This document shows, piece after piece, positions 7,268 to 16,700 of a DNA stretch of 34,403 nucleotides. Numbering within the stretch: the first letter of the stretch is position 1; every line of letters begins with the position of its first letter. Below the pieces are notes generated by a model. That model made no database searches. It worked only from the letters and a program-made list of their open reading frames with translations, and was not told the origin of the DNA. Location: the NCBI GenBank assembly GCA_018241965.1, contig JAFECS010000016.1, forward strand, positions 1-34,403, written 5' to 3'. Source of the stretch: Pseudomonadota bacterium (GTDB taxonomy: Bacteria; Pseudomonadota; Gammaproteobacteria; Berkiellales; Berkiellaceae). A program made the translations under genes and the position numbers.

Positions 7268-7942
7268 GTGTATCTCAAACGAATCTTGACAAGATTTTTC
7301 ACTGTTTTGCTTATGCTTAGTTCAAAAGTGTTAGCCTTAGCATCATTAAACGAAATACAGTTAAATAGCTCTGCGCCTCTTTCTGATGTACCCAATTTAA
7401 AACAAAAATTAATGAAAGCTGATAAAAAGTGCGAGCCTTACCTCAATGAACTTGCACTGGTGAAAGTGCCCTACTTTGGTTTCGACAATAAAACCCATGA
7501 AGGAGTTCTGTTAGTACATCAATCCCTTGCCAGTGAAATTTTAGAAATTTTCCAACTGTTACATCAAAACCATTTTGCAATTGAAACTATTCATCCTTTT
7601 GGCAATGGAAATAATGTGACGATTTCTTACAATTGCCGCGAAGTGACTTATCAACCTGGCAGATTGTCGCAACACAGTTTTGGGCGAGCAATTGATATCA
7701 ATCCCCTGGTGAACCCTTATATTAAAGGTGAGATCTTTATCCCCCCAGAAGGTAAAGCTTATCGCGATAGAGAAAAAAGCTATCAAGGTCAAATTACCCG
7801 TAACAGTCTGGCCTACCAGCTGTTTGTTGAGCGGGGATGGGATTGGGGTGGCAATTGGGTCGATGTAGCTGATTTGCAGCACTTTGAAAAAAGGGCCAAT
7901 GGCGAAAAACGCAATCCTTTTGGGTACCCAAATAGTAATTGA
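7268..7942 (+). CDS. M15-family D,D-carboxypeptidase/endopeptidase (VanY-like), exported
   Basis: From a GTG at 7268 the product has 224 residues with an N-terminal hydrophobic signal (about 5-25). The next Met, residue 16, would destroy the signal. The M15 zinc motifs are present: SQHSFGRAID (H136, D143) and DVADLQHFEK (H205, with D202 as likely catalytic base). A GWDWGGNW block just before the last motif is typical of the family. These enzymes trim D-Ala or cross-links from peptidoglycan peptides in the periplasm. C55 and C123 may form a disulfide. It stands after the REP-like pair with no clear operon partner. The ribosome site is weak, so the exact start is less sure than the function. 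Confidence 0.85.
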   Translation: MYLKRILTRFFTVLLMLSSKVLALASLNEIQLNSSAPLSDVPNLKQKLMKADKKCEPYLNELALVKVPYFGFDNKTHEGVLLVHQSLASEILEIFQLLHQNHFAIETIHPFGNGNNVTISYNCREVTYQPGRLSQHSFGRAIDINPLVNPYIKGEIFIPPEGKAYRDREKSYQGQITRNSLAYQLFVERGWDWGGNWVDVADLQHFEKRANGEKRNPFGYPNSN

Positions 7943-8034
7943 CCAAACTTAGGCAGCTCTTTAACCCTTTATTTGACTTGGGTAATGTGTTAAAAAAGCT
8001 TAGTTTTGTTCCATCATTCAACAAGGAGTCTGTC

Positions 8035-8139
8035 ATGGCTAACAAAGAAAAAAAGTCACAAAAAGAAGCAAAAAAAGAACCTAAGCATTCCTTAAAAGAA
8101 AAACGTGCTTTGAAAAAAGCAAAAAAAGAAGGTAAATAA
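8035..8139 (+). CDS. 34-residue lysine-rich peptide
   Basis: An AAGGAG (8023-8028) sits 6 bases before the ATG at 8035, the best ribosome site in this neighbourhood. A longer reading frame starts at 7939 but overlaps the end of the M15 gene and has no such site. The peptide is MANKEKKSQKEAKK... with about 16 Lys/Arg in 34 residues and no hydrophobic core, probably helical. It could bind nucleic acid or the ribosome, but this is guesswork from charge alone. A short hairpin follows its stop. Confidence 0.6.
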   Translation: MANKEKKSQKEAKKEPKHSLKEKRALKKAKKEGK

Positions 8140-8147
8140 ACCCGCTC

Positions 8148-8187
8148 GCTAAGGCCTTGCAACCCATCGCCTTAGCTTGCTTTATAT
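8148..8187 (+). terminator. Possible terminator after the lysine-rich peptide
   Basis: GCTAAGGC (8148-8155) pairs with GCCTTAGC (8169-8176) over a 13-base loop, followed by TTGCTTTATAT. The stem is only 8 bp and the T-run is interrupted. It ends 12 bases before the next start codon, so it could also act in the leader of the GrpB gene. Confidence 0.45.
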
Positions 8188-8188
8188 C

Positions 8189-9004
8189 ATGACGACGACA
8201 CGCATTATAAAAGTTGTACCTTACGACCCAAACTGGCCCCATCAATTTGAGCAAGAGGCCGCTAAAATAGCGCAAGCCTTTGGCGATAATCTTGTTACTA
8301 CCCATCATATTGGCAGCACTTCGGTTGAAGGTTTAGCGGCCAAACCCATTATCGATATGATCCCCGTGGTGAAAGATATTCTCGCTGTTGATACATGTAA
8401 TGAAGCGATGGTTGCCCAGGGATATACCGTTAAGGGGGAGTATGGGATCCCTTTCAGGCGATTCTTCTCAAAAGAAGGCTATAACGTGCATGTGTTTGAA
8501 CAAGGCAGTACTGAAATTTTACGCCATCTTAACTTTACGGCCTTTTTAGGCAAGCACCCTGTTTATTTAAAGGCTTATGCCGAATTAAAAGCAAATGCCG
8601 CTTTGGCGCATGCTGAAGATATTGTTGCTTACTGTAATGCCAAGGATGCACTTATCCAAGAAATTGATAGTTTAGCGGGCATACAATACCTTCGTGTCGT
8701 AAAAACATTGTTAGACAGTGAATGGTTGGCTTACCATCGAATTTATGAAGAACAAGTACATCAAAAAAACAAAGCGCTTTATTCTCCCGAAGCAGAATTA
8801 TTTTCCCTGCCTGAACACCACCATTTTGTGCTAAGAAAAGGCAATGAAATTATTGGCATTTTACATTTAGAATTTATACGCAAGAAAAATGCTACCATCC
8901 ATGCCTTGGCTTTAGACAAACCCCACCAAAGCAAAGAAAATGAAAACTATCTGTTTGAATTTGCTAAAAAATGGCTACGCCATCAAGGTAAAATTTTAAT
9001 TTAG
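8189..9004 (+). CDS. GrpB-family (UPF0157) protein fused to a GNAT-like domain
   Basis: Start at the ATG at 8189; a TTG at 8177 would add four residues. The first ~165 residues match the GrpB/UPF0157 family, a branch of the nucleotidyltransferase fold. Visible are VVPYDPNWPHQF, HHIGSTSVEGLAAKPIIDMI with the conserved GS and D, and FRRFF...HVFEQGS. The C-terminal ~100 residues (HHFVLRKGNEIIGILHLEF...) look like a shortened GNAT acetyltransferase, lacking a visible RxxGxG acetyl-CoA loop. GrpB proteins fused to GNAT domains are known in other bacteria, so this is not a chimera of assembly. Substrates of both domains are unknown; some degeneration of the acetyltransferase is likely. Confidence 0.8.
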   Translation: MTTTRIIKVVPYDPNWPHQFEQEAAKIAQAFGDNLVTTHHIGSTSVEGLAAKPIIDMIPVVKDILAVDTCNEAMVAQGYTVKGEYGIPFRRFFSKEGYNVHVFEQGSTEILRHLNFTAFLGKHPVYLKAYAELKANAALAHAEDIVAYCNAKDALIQEIDSLAGIQYLRVVKTLLDSEWLAYHRIYEEQVHQKNKALYSPEAELFSLPEHHHFVLRKGNEIIGILHLEFIRKKNATIHALALDKPHQSKENENYLFEFAKKWLRHQGKILI

Positions 9005-9147
9005 AGTCCACCTTAAAAATAATTTAGTTAGTTAGCTTATAATATAAAATAACAGTATTTCAGATGAATGGCATTGTTAAGTCATAAAATCTTAGTTATT
9101 TTACGTGCCTATTCAGATAACCAAGACAGTTTGAACTTGAGGTAAAA

Positions 9148-10248
9148 ATGTTCAATATAAAAATATCTCCTACAGCAGAAACCAATATCAAATCTGCTTT
9201 AACGCTGGCAGCCTTAATGACGATGATTGGTACTATTGGCAGCTTTGTGGCTGGCACCAGTGGGATCCTTATTAGTACAGGGATAACATTTGGGATTGCG
9301 GCGTTATCCATGTGGTATGCACGAGAGCTTTCGCTATGGTTAATGAGCGCCAAAGAAATAGCGCCAGATGCAAAACCTGAAGGCTTTGATTTACATAACA
9401 TGGTTGATAAACTTCGAAAATTAGAGCACGTCAACCTCCCTGTGATGCCCAAAGTGTGCATCATCGAAAGCAAAACCAAAAACGCTTTTGCAACCGGGCG
9501 CCATCAAGGGCACACCGCCATTGCTATTACTACCGGCCTTTTACAAGAAGCCAAAAATCATGCCAAAGGTAATATGGCTGATGCCAACCGCTGGATTGAA
9601 GCCATTCTTTTGCATGAATTGGGGCATATCGTTAACCGTGATATCGCCACCAAAACAGCCGCTTCTATTATGGTCAGCAGCGTACGCTTATTAAGCGAAT
9701 CATTATATGAACAGCGTTTAAAACAAAGACAAGAACAAGCAAATCAAAAATCAAAAGAAAATGCTAAAGCCAAAAAAGAAGGCAAAGAAGTTAAAGAATC
9801 GAACGAAAGCCCTTCTGTTTTACGAAATATCGCTGAATATTTGTTGTTTAATTGGGTTATCCCTTACACAGGCACCCTTGTGAGCTTATGTTTATCTCGC
9901 ACCCGTGAATTTGCCGCAGATGATATGGCAGCAAAGTGTGGTCGTGCTAAAGACATGGCGCAAGCGTTTGAACTTTTACGCAAGCCTTGCGAAAAAGATC
10001 ATGATCATGCCACTAAACGTATGGAAACATTATCTGCGATGATGTGTGCAAGCCTTAACCCTGAAGCAGATCAACAAATAGCCAATCAATTGAAAGATCC
10101 GCAAGTCGGCACTTTTAAATCTATGTATTTATCTGTGCAAAAGGCTTTCTCCACGCACCCAGCGTTGGATGATCGTATTGAGCGCATGCTGCAACAAGCT
10201 AAAGAAAGTGCGCCTGCCAAAAAAGCGCGTGCTTCTGCAAGAGCTTAA
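9148..10248 (+). CDS. htpX: M48 zinc metalloprotease, HtpX-like
   Basis: The 366-residue protein has two N-terminal transmembrane segments (about 17-35 and 38-56), then NAFATG (112-117) and the zinc site HELGH (156-160). The third ligand E254 is in TREFAAD, and STHPAL lies at 335-340. These are all in the order of HtpX, an inner-membrane protease that removes damaged membrane proteins. It is longer than usual for HtpX (about 290 residues). The extra length is partly a Lys/Glu/Gln-rich insert at about 188-222 between the zinc site and the next hydrophobic segment, and partly an Ala/Lys tail. A terminator follows directly. M48 membership is secure; whether it is the true HtpX orthologue or a paralogue is not. 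Confidence 0.85.
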   Translation: MFNIKISPTAETNIKSALTLAALMTMIGTIGSFVAGTSGILISTGITFGIAALSMWYARELSLWLMSAKEIAPDAKPEGFDLHNMVDKLRKLEHVNLPVMPKVCIIESKTKNAFATGRHQGHTAIAITTGLLQEAKNHAKGNMADANRWIEAILLHELGHIVNRDIATKTAASIMVSSVRLLSESLYEQRLKQRQEQANQKSKENAKAKKEGKEVKESNESPSVLRNIAEYLLFNWVIPYTGTLVSLCLSRTREFAADDMAAKCGRAKDMAQAFELLRKPCEKDHDHATKRMETLSAMMCASLNPEADQQIANQLKDPQVGTFKSMYLSVQKAFSTHPALDDRIERMLQQAKESAPAKKARASARA

Positions 10249-10258
10249 GTGTTCACTT

Positions 10259-10284
10259 GCCGCGAGGTTGCTCGCGGCTTTTTA
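10259..10284 (+). terminator. Rho-independent terminator after the M48 protease gene
   Basis: GCCGCGAG (10259-10266), loop GTTG, CTCGCGGC (10271-10278), then TTTTT. The stem is an 8-bp perfect G/C-rich one with a U-tract. Confidence 0.92.
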
Positions 10285-10488
10285 ACAATTCTTTTCTTTA
10301 AATTTACAACACCTACCCGATTCAAAATACCCTCTAATTTTCACAATTTCTCCATAAGAAACCAAAGGTGTAAAATGGCACTGTTGTATACTGGGAGAAT
10401 GGAATGAAAAAGCATGATGTTGATAGGCTCTATCGTACAAAACAGTAGAGGCAGCATAAGCAATGAGTAGAGCCAGTAACATTTTCAT
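10282..10488 (-). CDS. Possible small secreted Cys-containing protein (68 aa)
   Basis: The frame encodes 68 residues with a signal-like N-terminus (MKMLLALLIAYAAS). The polar remainder holds cysteines at 37, 60, 61 and 68. It lies 61 bases downstream of the sulP stop on the same strand, and its stop overlaps the T-tract of the opposite terminator. No convincing ribosome site precedes the ATG. It could be a real periplasmic small protein or a chance frame. Confidence 0.35.
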   Translation of the reverse strand: MKMLLALLIAYAASTVLYDRAYQHHAFSFHSPSIQQCHFTPLVSYGEIVKIRGYFESGRCCKFKEKNC

Positions 10489-10549
10489 GAATATTAAGAC
10501 AAGCTTTAAAAGATATTAGTTCAAAAATATTCATGCTTATACACTCATT

Positions 10550-11881
10550 TTATTGGGCTGATGCTTTAGCCCAACTTCGAACCCTTTTAATAAAATAATG
10601 AAGCACAACCAGCATCATACCCATACTAATACCCATCACCATATCTACTAATAAAGTAAACATAAAGGTAGCCAGTAGAACCATCTTATCAAACAAATCA
10701 TGCGATCGCAGAACATGCCAAAATTCACGAGCATGCGACATTCTATAGGCTGTTACTAATAAAAGAGCCGCCAACGATGCCATGGGGATTAAATTAATCA
10801 ATGGCGCAAAAAGGAGCACATAACCTAACACCAATAATGCATGCAAAATACCCGCCAGAGGTGATCGCGCGCCATTTTGGATATTGGTTGCTGTACGTGC
10901 AATAGCAGCAGTGGCTGGGATCCCCCCTGCCATAGCAGAAAAGATATTTGCTAAACCAATGCCATTGAGCTCTGAATTAGGATAATGCTTTGTTTGGGTG
11001 AGATTATCAGCAATGGTGGCAGAAAGTAACGATTCTAAAGCGGCCAGCGCACTAATCATTAATGCGGGGATTACCAGCAAATAAAATTCATCTAAAGTCG
11101 GAAGCGTTGGCAAACTAAAGGATGATGCAAGCGGTGGAAGCCCAGCGATTTCTTTACCTTGTATCAGGGTATGAAATTCTGTGCCTATAGTCATAATGGG
11201 ATGGCCCAAAAAATTAAAAACATAGGCAAGTATTGCCCCAGCTATTACTCCAATAATCGGAGAAGGCAGCCATTTAATTTTATCTTTTGTAAAAATAACT
11301 AAAAGCAGTGTCACAAGCCCCACGATGGCGTTATGCACTTGCATATTATCTAGATGCGAAAATATAAAGGCGACTTTACCGGCAAAGTGGTGAGAGGCTT
11401 CGGTGATAGGTATAGCGAAGAAATCTTTTAATGAAATCGATGCTATCACCAGCGCAATGGCACTGGTAAATCCAATAATGACCGCGTAGGGAACATAGTG
11501 AATGAGTTTACCCAGCTTAAATACGCCAAATAATACTAAGAAGATCCCTGCTAATAGCTGACACCAAATTAAACCTTGCAGACCCATTTCAGAGACGATG
11601 GGTATTAATATCATCACAAATGCCGCGGTTGGCCCACTGATTTGAAAAAGAGAACCACCGAAGTAGCTGGCAACCACGCCTGCTACTATGGCAGTGGTAA
11701 TGCCATGTATAGGCGCTAAACCCACAGCGATGGCTAAGGCCATGGAAAGTGGCAGCGCGATCAATGACACCACAAAAGCCGCTTTGAAATCGGCGTTAAA
11801 ATCCTTTAAGCGATAGCCCTGCAATAAAGCATGGCGCAAAGCAATCCCCATGGGTAGCAGACGAAAAATGTTATGATTCAT
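10550..11881 (-). CDS. SulP-family anion transporter lacking a STAS domain
   Basis: The 443-residue protein is almost entirely hydrophobic, with 10-12 membrane segments. It shows SulP hallmarks: an early ALPLSMALAIAVG stretch with GLAPIHGI, then QISGPTAAFVMIL, and late TATNIQNGARSPLAG. SulP carriers move sulfate, bicarbonate or other anions with protons or sodium. The sequence ends soon after the last membrane helix (RSWAKASAQ), so the cytoplasmic STAS domain usual in this family (total about 550 residues) is absent. No frameshifted STAS remnant is apparent in the downstream 60 bases. A bicarbonate or organic-anion role is as likely as sulfate. Confidence 0.88.
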   Translation of the reverse strand: MNHNIFRLLPMGIALRHALLQGYRLKDFNADFKAAFVVSLIALPLSMALAIAVGLAPIHGITTAIVAGVVASYFGGSLFQISGPTAAFVMILIPIVSEMGLQGLIWCQLLAGIFLVLFGVFKLGKLIHYVPYAVIIGFTSAIALVIASISLKDFFAIPITEASHHFAGKVAFIFSHLDNMQVHNAIVGLVTLLLVIFTKDKIKWLPSPIIGVIAGAILAYVFNFLGHPIMTIGTEFHTLIQGKEIAGLPPLASSFSLPTLPTLDEFYLLVIPALMISALAALESLLSATIADNLTQTKHYPNSELNGIGLANIFSAMAGGIPATAAIARTATNIQNGARSPLAGILHALLVLGYVLLFAPLINLIPMASLAALLLVTAYRMSHAREFWHVLRSHDLFDKMVLLATFMFTLLVDMVMGISMGMMLVVLHYFIKRVRSWAKASAQ

Positions 11882-12003
11882 TTAGATATCTTAATTTATA
11901 GGTAAATAAACTGTGCTGTTTATATTAATTTTAGGGGCTAGAATTGTTTTATCAAGTGATTCAGCAAACTATATATTGATTATTTTTTTACTTTCACGTC
12001 TTA

Positions 12004-12031
12004 TCGTAGGGGCGCATCCCGTATGCGCCCA
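12004..12031. repeat. Single REP-like hairpin (third copy)
   Basis: TCGTAGGGGCGCATCCCGTA and the following TGCGCCCA match copy A of the 7058-7192 pair except for one loop base (CCCGT instead of CCTGT). The stem GGGCGCAT/ATGCGCCC is intact. It abuts the stop codon of the minus-strand gene at 12032. Confidence 0.8.
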
Positions 12032-12925
12032 TCAAATCTCAAAATGTGCAGCTATCATCTTCAAAATTGGCGTATCAATATGATGCTTTTCTGAAAACTT
12101 TAAAACATTGCCAATAATGTATTCTTTCTCGACTGGTTTACCTGCAAAATAATCTCTATACATACTTGGGTAATAGCTGTTAAACCCTTTGGTAAGAGTG
12201 ATCATTTTTTCTACATCGTCTTGAGTGATGTTAACCCCTTCCGCCTTTGCCAAATCCACAATTTCATTCATCAGTGAACGCACAATACTGGCGTAAGGCT
12301 GAACAGATGCCAAAATTTGAGTATCTTGTTTATAGATCACAGACAATGAAGAAAAAGGCACATTCCATAACAACTTACGCCAGCGGATTTCTTTATACGA
12401 AGAGAATATTTTGGGCTTTATAGGGATTGGCAAATCGTTAAATGCTTCCATTATTGTATTACACGCCATTGACGCATTATAAGGCGCTAAGCGAAACTCA
12501 CCGATAATAGGGATCTGGACATCTAGTCCTTCTCTGAACGCTCCCATGCTAGAGATCCCACAGACAATGGGGCAATTTTTCGAAAACTGAGAAACCCATT
12601 CTTCATTACCAATGCCATTTTGAATAATTAAGATAATAGAATCAGGCTTTAAACAAGAAGCCAGCAGAGTTCCAAGCTGATTATTTTCTGTGGTCTTAAG
12701 CGCGATGATAATAACATCTGAAGGCGGCAAAGTGTTGGCAGCTTGATGAATCAAGGGATCTTTAATGAGAATTTCTTTATTTTCTGGGAAATGTAAGGTA
12801 AAAGCTTTTTGTTGTAAAAGCGTTTGATATTCAGAATGCATTAAAAAATGGACTTCATGCTTAAATGATAATAAGCCACCGTATGCTTTGCCTAATGCTC
12901 CCGAACCAATAATCGATATAATCAT
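12032..12925 (-). CDS. Ketopantoate reductase family (PanE/ApbA-like)
   Basis: The 297-residue protein opens with the NADPH-binding loop GSGALG (7-12) of a Rossmann fold and has IQNGIGNE (101-108). It also carries the C-terminal catalytic set: K184 in RWRKLLWN, N188, S254 in YPSMYRD and E267 in KPVEKEYI. These match the Lys, Asn, Ser and Glu of E. coli PanE, which reduces ketopantoate to pantoate for coenzyme A. Length is normal. Many genomes carry PanE-family paralogues of unknown substrate, and no other pantothenate gene is nearby, so a pantothenate role is likely but unproven. Confidence 0.83.
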   Translation of the reverse strand: MIISIIGSGALGKAYGGLLSFKHEVHFLMHSEYQTLLQQKAFTLHFPENKEILIKDPLIHQAANTLPPSDVIIIALKTTENNQLGTLLASCLKPDSIILIIQNGIGNEEWVSQFSKNCPIVCGISSMGAFREGLDVQIPIIGEFRLAPYNASMACNTIMEAFNDLPIPIKPKIFSSYKEIRWRKLLWNVPFSSLSVIYKQDTQILASVQPYASIVRSLMNEIVDLAKAEGVNITQDDVEKMITLTKGFNSYYPSMYRDYFAGKPVEKEYIIGNVLKFSEKHHIDTPILKMIAAHFEI

Positions 12926-12959
12926 ACTCTTCCCAATACTCTTTCCAGTTTAAATGCTC

Positions 12960-13035
12960 GGGGTCCTGTCAAGGGACTTCAATTTTTTGTGCTCGTGCCT
13001 ACGCACAAAAAATGAAGCTCCCCTGCCACCCCTTC
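12960..13035. repeat. 76-bp palindromic repeat element, copy 1
   Basis: The element starts GGGGTCCTGTC and ends GCCACCCCTTC. The arms CTTCAATTTTTTGTGC and GCACAAAAAATGAAG pair almost perfectly over a 10-base loop (TCGTGCCTAC). A second copy is at 25586-25660. It lies 19 bases after the stop of the minus-strand GNAT gene and in front of panE, so it could also work as a terminator or processing site. Confidence 0.8.
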
Positions 13036-13054
13036 GCCCTTAGTTTTTTTAAAT

Positions 13055-13576
13055 TTACGAAGCAAAAGAAAAAATTATCATTTGATGCATTTCAGGCTGG
13101 GTCAGTACTTTTTTTTCTTCGGTAAATTTACCGTCTGAAACGTCTTTAATTACCCCTTTCCAAAAATGGTAAGCCCTTAAATTTTGGGGTATGACGGCCA
13201 CTTCCCACTCGCCTTTAAATTGAGCAAATATTTCTTTAGCAATGGTTTGCCCAATTTTTCTACGCTGATAAGGCGCTGCCACAAAAAACTCACCCATATT
13301 CCACTCTACGGTGGGTGTGGTGCCCACTTTATTCACCATCACAAAACCAGCAGGATGCCCATCTACTTGAATGAGAAAAGGAAAGCGTTCTTTTTCTTTA
13401 AAATAGCTTTTAAGACCCTGCATCAACGCTTTACTGACATATAAGCCGCTTGTTGGAAACTCCCAACCCGGTAAATGGCCACAATAGTGCGCCATATCGT
13501 ATTCATAATACACCGCTAAGGACTCAATAGCAGAAAACTCATGGGGCTGTAATTTGATCAAAGTGGACTTTGTCAT
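13055..13576 (-). CDS. GNAT-family N-acetyltransferase
   Basis: The 173-residue protein fits a single GNAT domain. A central strand pair (FPFLIQVDGHPAGFVMV and TVEWNMGEFFVAAPYQ) leads into the acetyl-CoA loop YQRRKIG. Helix and strand then continue to the C-terminal PQNLRAYHFWKGV, where Asn and the Tyr-x-Phe/Trp pattern are typical. The substrate, small molecule or protein, cannot be told. It may be transcribed with panE downstream, but the palindromic element sits between them. Confidence 0.8.
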   Translation of the reverse strand: MTKSTLIKLQPHEFSAIESLAVYYEYDMAHYCGHLPGWEFPTSGLYVSKALMQGLKSYFKEKERFPFLIQVDGHPAGFVMVNKVGTTPTVEWNMGEFFVAAPYQRRKIGQTIAKEIFAQFKGEWEVAVIPQNLRAYHFWKGVIKDVSDGKFTEEKKVLTQPEMHQMIIFSFAS

Positions 13577-13755
13577 GATCTTGGTTAAGTCAGTTCTCTT
13601 ATTCTTGTCTCATTTGAATTTAAGAAATTCATTTTTATTGATTATATCACCTGAATATGCACTAAAATATATTTTTTAAAAATGAATTTGTCATCTTGCA
13701 TTTAACAATGGATATGTTAAAAAATGCCCATCTGTTCTAGATAGTAGTACTCCCT

Positions 13756-16700
13756 ATGCGCACCTCCTTTTTAGCAAAAATTGTTATTTTGTTAGGCCTT
13801 TTATTGTTCAAAATTGCTGTTTTACAAGCCGATGAGGGAGGCCACACGCTTTTAACAAAGGAACGCGTGGAGGCAGCGAATGATTTTTATCAAAAACACA
13901 TAGCAACCAGTAACAAAGTTTCTAGCACTAAGCTTGAGCGCTTGGAAAGAAAAGTGAACGCAAAGCAAGCTTTTGATAGTCACGATTGGTACGCCAGCCG
14001 TTATGCGTTTCAACGCGTCCTTGCCGATGATGAAAACGACTTTAAAGCCTGGTTTTTTCTTTGTAGATCATTTATAGAATTACAACACTTTGATACTTAT
14101 CAAAATTATGACGAGGCATTAGAAGCCTCCTTGGTAAAAGCTTATGTTAAAGCAACTTCCAATTTAGATAAAAAAGCCGTGGAATGGTTAGCTGGATCTT
14201 CGAGGTTAGCGCTAGAACCATTAAAACAAAATGCACTAAAAGACAGTAGCCAAGCACAAATTGAAGAACATATTACAAGCCTTAGCAAAAACTACCCCGC
14301 TGAATTTGCGCCTTATTCTTTAGATATTCCTGAACGTACTGATATTGCCAGTGCTTGTGTGTTATGGACTTACCCCTTGGTGAAATCACCACAATTTCAT
14401 TATGAGGATTACATAAGCATAACACCCAAAGTAAAAGATCTGAGCGTAATAGCCCGAAAGAATCAACTTTGTTTGGAAGGATTAAGTTTTGGCCAAAACT
14501 ATCAACTTACTTTCAAGGCAGGCTTTCCTGGCGAAGAAAATATCAAGCTTTCCCAAGCACAAACGTTGGATATCTTTATTGCACATCGTAAACCTGCCAT
14601 CTCCTTTAGAGAAAAAGGATATATCTTAGCAAGCCATGCGCCACAACTTGTGCCCCTATCTGCGGTGAACGTATCCGAAGTAAAGCTTAAACTCATTCAC
14701 GTGCCTGAAAGAAATATTCATAGCATTCAACTGAATTGGTTTGCCAACAGTATTTCAAGATGGGAGGCAGATTATCTACAAGAAGAACAAGGCAGCCTTG
14801 TTTGGGAAGGAACCTATAAATTTCCTGTCACAACCGATAAAACAACGGTTTCTGGTTTACCGATTGAACAAATTATTGGCCACAAACTAGAACCTGGTGT
14901 CTATGTCATTGAAGCAAAAATTTCAGATAAAGGTTACGATGAAAATGCTTTCACTTCTCAAGCGCTGGTTATCAGCGATATTGGGATAAGCACATATCAA
15001 GGCCCAGATGGTTTACATGTGATTGCCCGCTCCTATAAAACAGCCAAACCGCTTGCTGATGTAGAGATTAATTTAATAGCGAAAAATAATCGTGAACTTG
15101 GCAAAATCAAAACCAATACCGATGGTAAAGCACTCTTTTCAGAAAAAATGATCAATGGCAAAGGGGGCAATAGTCCTGCTTACTTAAGTGCCACTTTGAA
15201 GGGCAAAGAATTTACCGTTTTAAATTTAAAAAATGAAGCTTTTGATTTAACCGACAGAGGCAATACAGGTAAAGAAGTTAATAATGCTATAGAAGGTTTT
15301 ATTAGTACCGAGCGCGGGATCTATCGCCCTGGAGAAACGGTACACCTTTTTTCCTTACTGAGAACGAACCAAGGCAAGGCCACCGCTTCACTGCCCCTCA
15401 CTCTGAAGCTCTTTCGCCCTGATGGTGTTTTAGCGCAAAGCCTCACCTTAACGGATAAAGGCAATGGTGCCTATTTTTATGATTACCCTATTCAGCCTAC
15501 TGCGCAATCAGGACTATGGACTGCAGCGATTTATCTTGATCCTAAGGCAGAGCAAATTAACCATGTAGCTTTTGAAGTCAATGATTTTGTGCCACCCCGT
15601 ATTGAAGTTAAAACACAAGCAGCCAATAAACAAATAACCTCGAAGCAAGAGAGCACCATTGATGTTAGCGCTCAATATTACTATGGACCACCCGGTGCAG
15701 ATTTAAAAGTGCAAGCGCAATCCACCCTTATTCCATGTGATGAACCTTTTTCTCAATGGAAAGCCTATCACTTTGGTCTGGTGGAAGAAAATTGGACACC
15801 GCAACGTTTTACGCACCCAGATACCAAAACCGACGCCCAAGGCAAAGCGCATGTTACCCTTCATGTGGATGCAGAGCCACAAACTTCAAAAGCCTTAACG
15901 CTTGAAACAGCCATTGAGGTATTTGAAGTAGGTGGGCGCCCCAGAAAAGTAAAACATAAAACCCTTTTCTGGCATCAGCCTTATCTTATTGGGATTGCAC
16001 CACGCTTTAAAGACAATATGGCGGCCAGTAACTCAAAGGCCGTGTTTGATATAATTGCAGTAAACAAAGATGGCGCATTACAAAACGCTGCCGGTTTACA
16101 ATACACCCTTTTTGAAGAACATCATGATTATGTTTGGTTTAGACAAGGGACCAACTGGCAATATGAAATAGTAAGCCGTGATAATGTTGTCACCACAGGC
16201 CACGTTACACTTGCCAACAATGCACCAACTGAACTAAGCATCCCCGTGAAATATGGCGCTTATAGAGTAGAAGTGCTTGATAAAAAAACTGGGGTAACAA
16301 GTAGTGTGCGTTTTTGTGCGGGGTGGTATGCAAGCGAACAGTCCCCCGACAGACCAGATATGTTGGAAGTAGGGTTTGGCGATAAAGCTACAAGCCACAA
16401 TAATAAAGTGAAAGTGCATGTGAAAAGCCCATTTGCTGGCGAACTATTTTTAGCCTGGGCAGGGAATACTTTTAACCCCATTTACCAAGGCAAAATTGGT
16501 AATGAGGCAACCACGCTTGAGATCCCGCTTCATAACCTTGAAAACGGTGGCCAATATTTAATTGCCCAAGTGTTTTCTGGATTTGATCAAAAAATCGAGC
16601 AAATGCCAAAACGCGCCATCGGTATTGCCTGGCTTGATAATCATCAAACAGCCCTAAAACATCGGCTTGATTTTAACATCGAACATCCTGAAAAAATTCA

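Noticed and set aside
9096..9479. 127-codon minus-strand frame
   Set aside because: It is antisense to the N-terminal part of the M48 protease, which is well supported.
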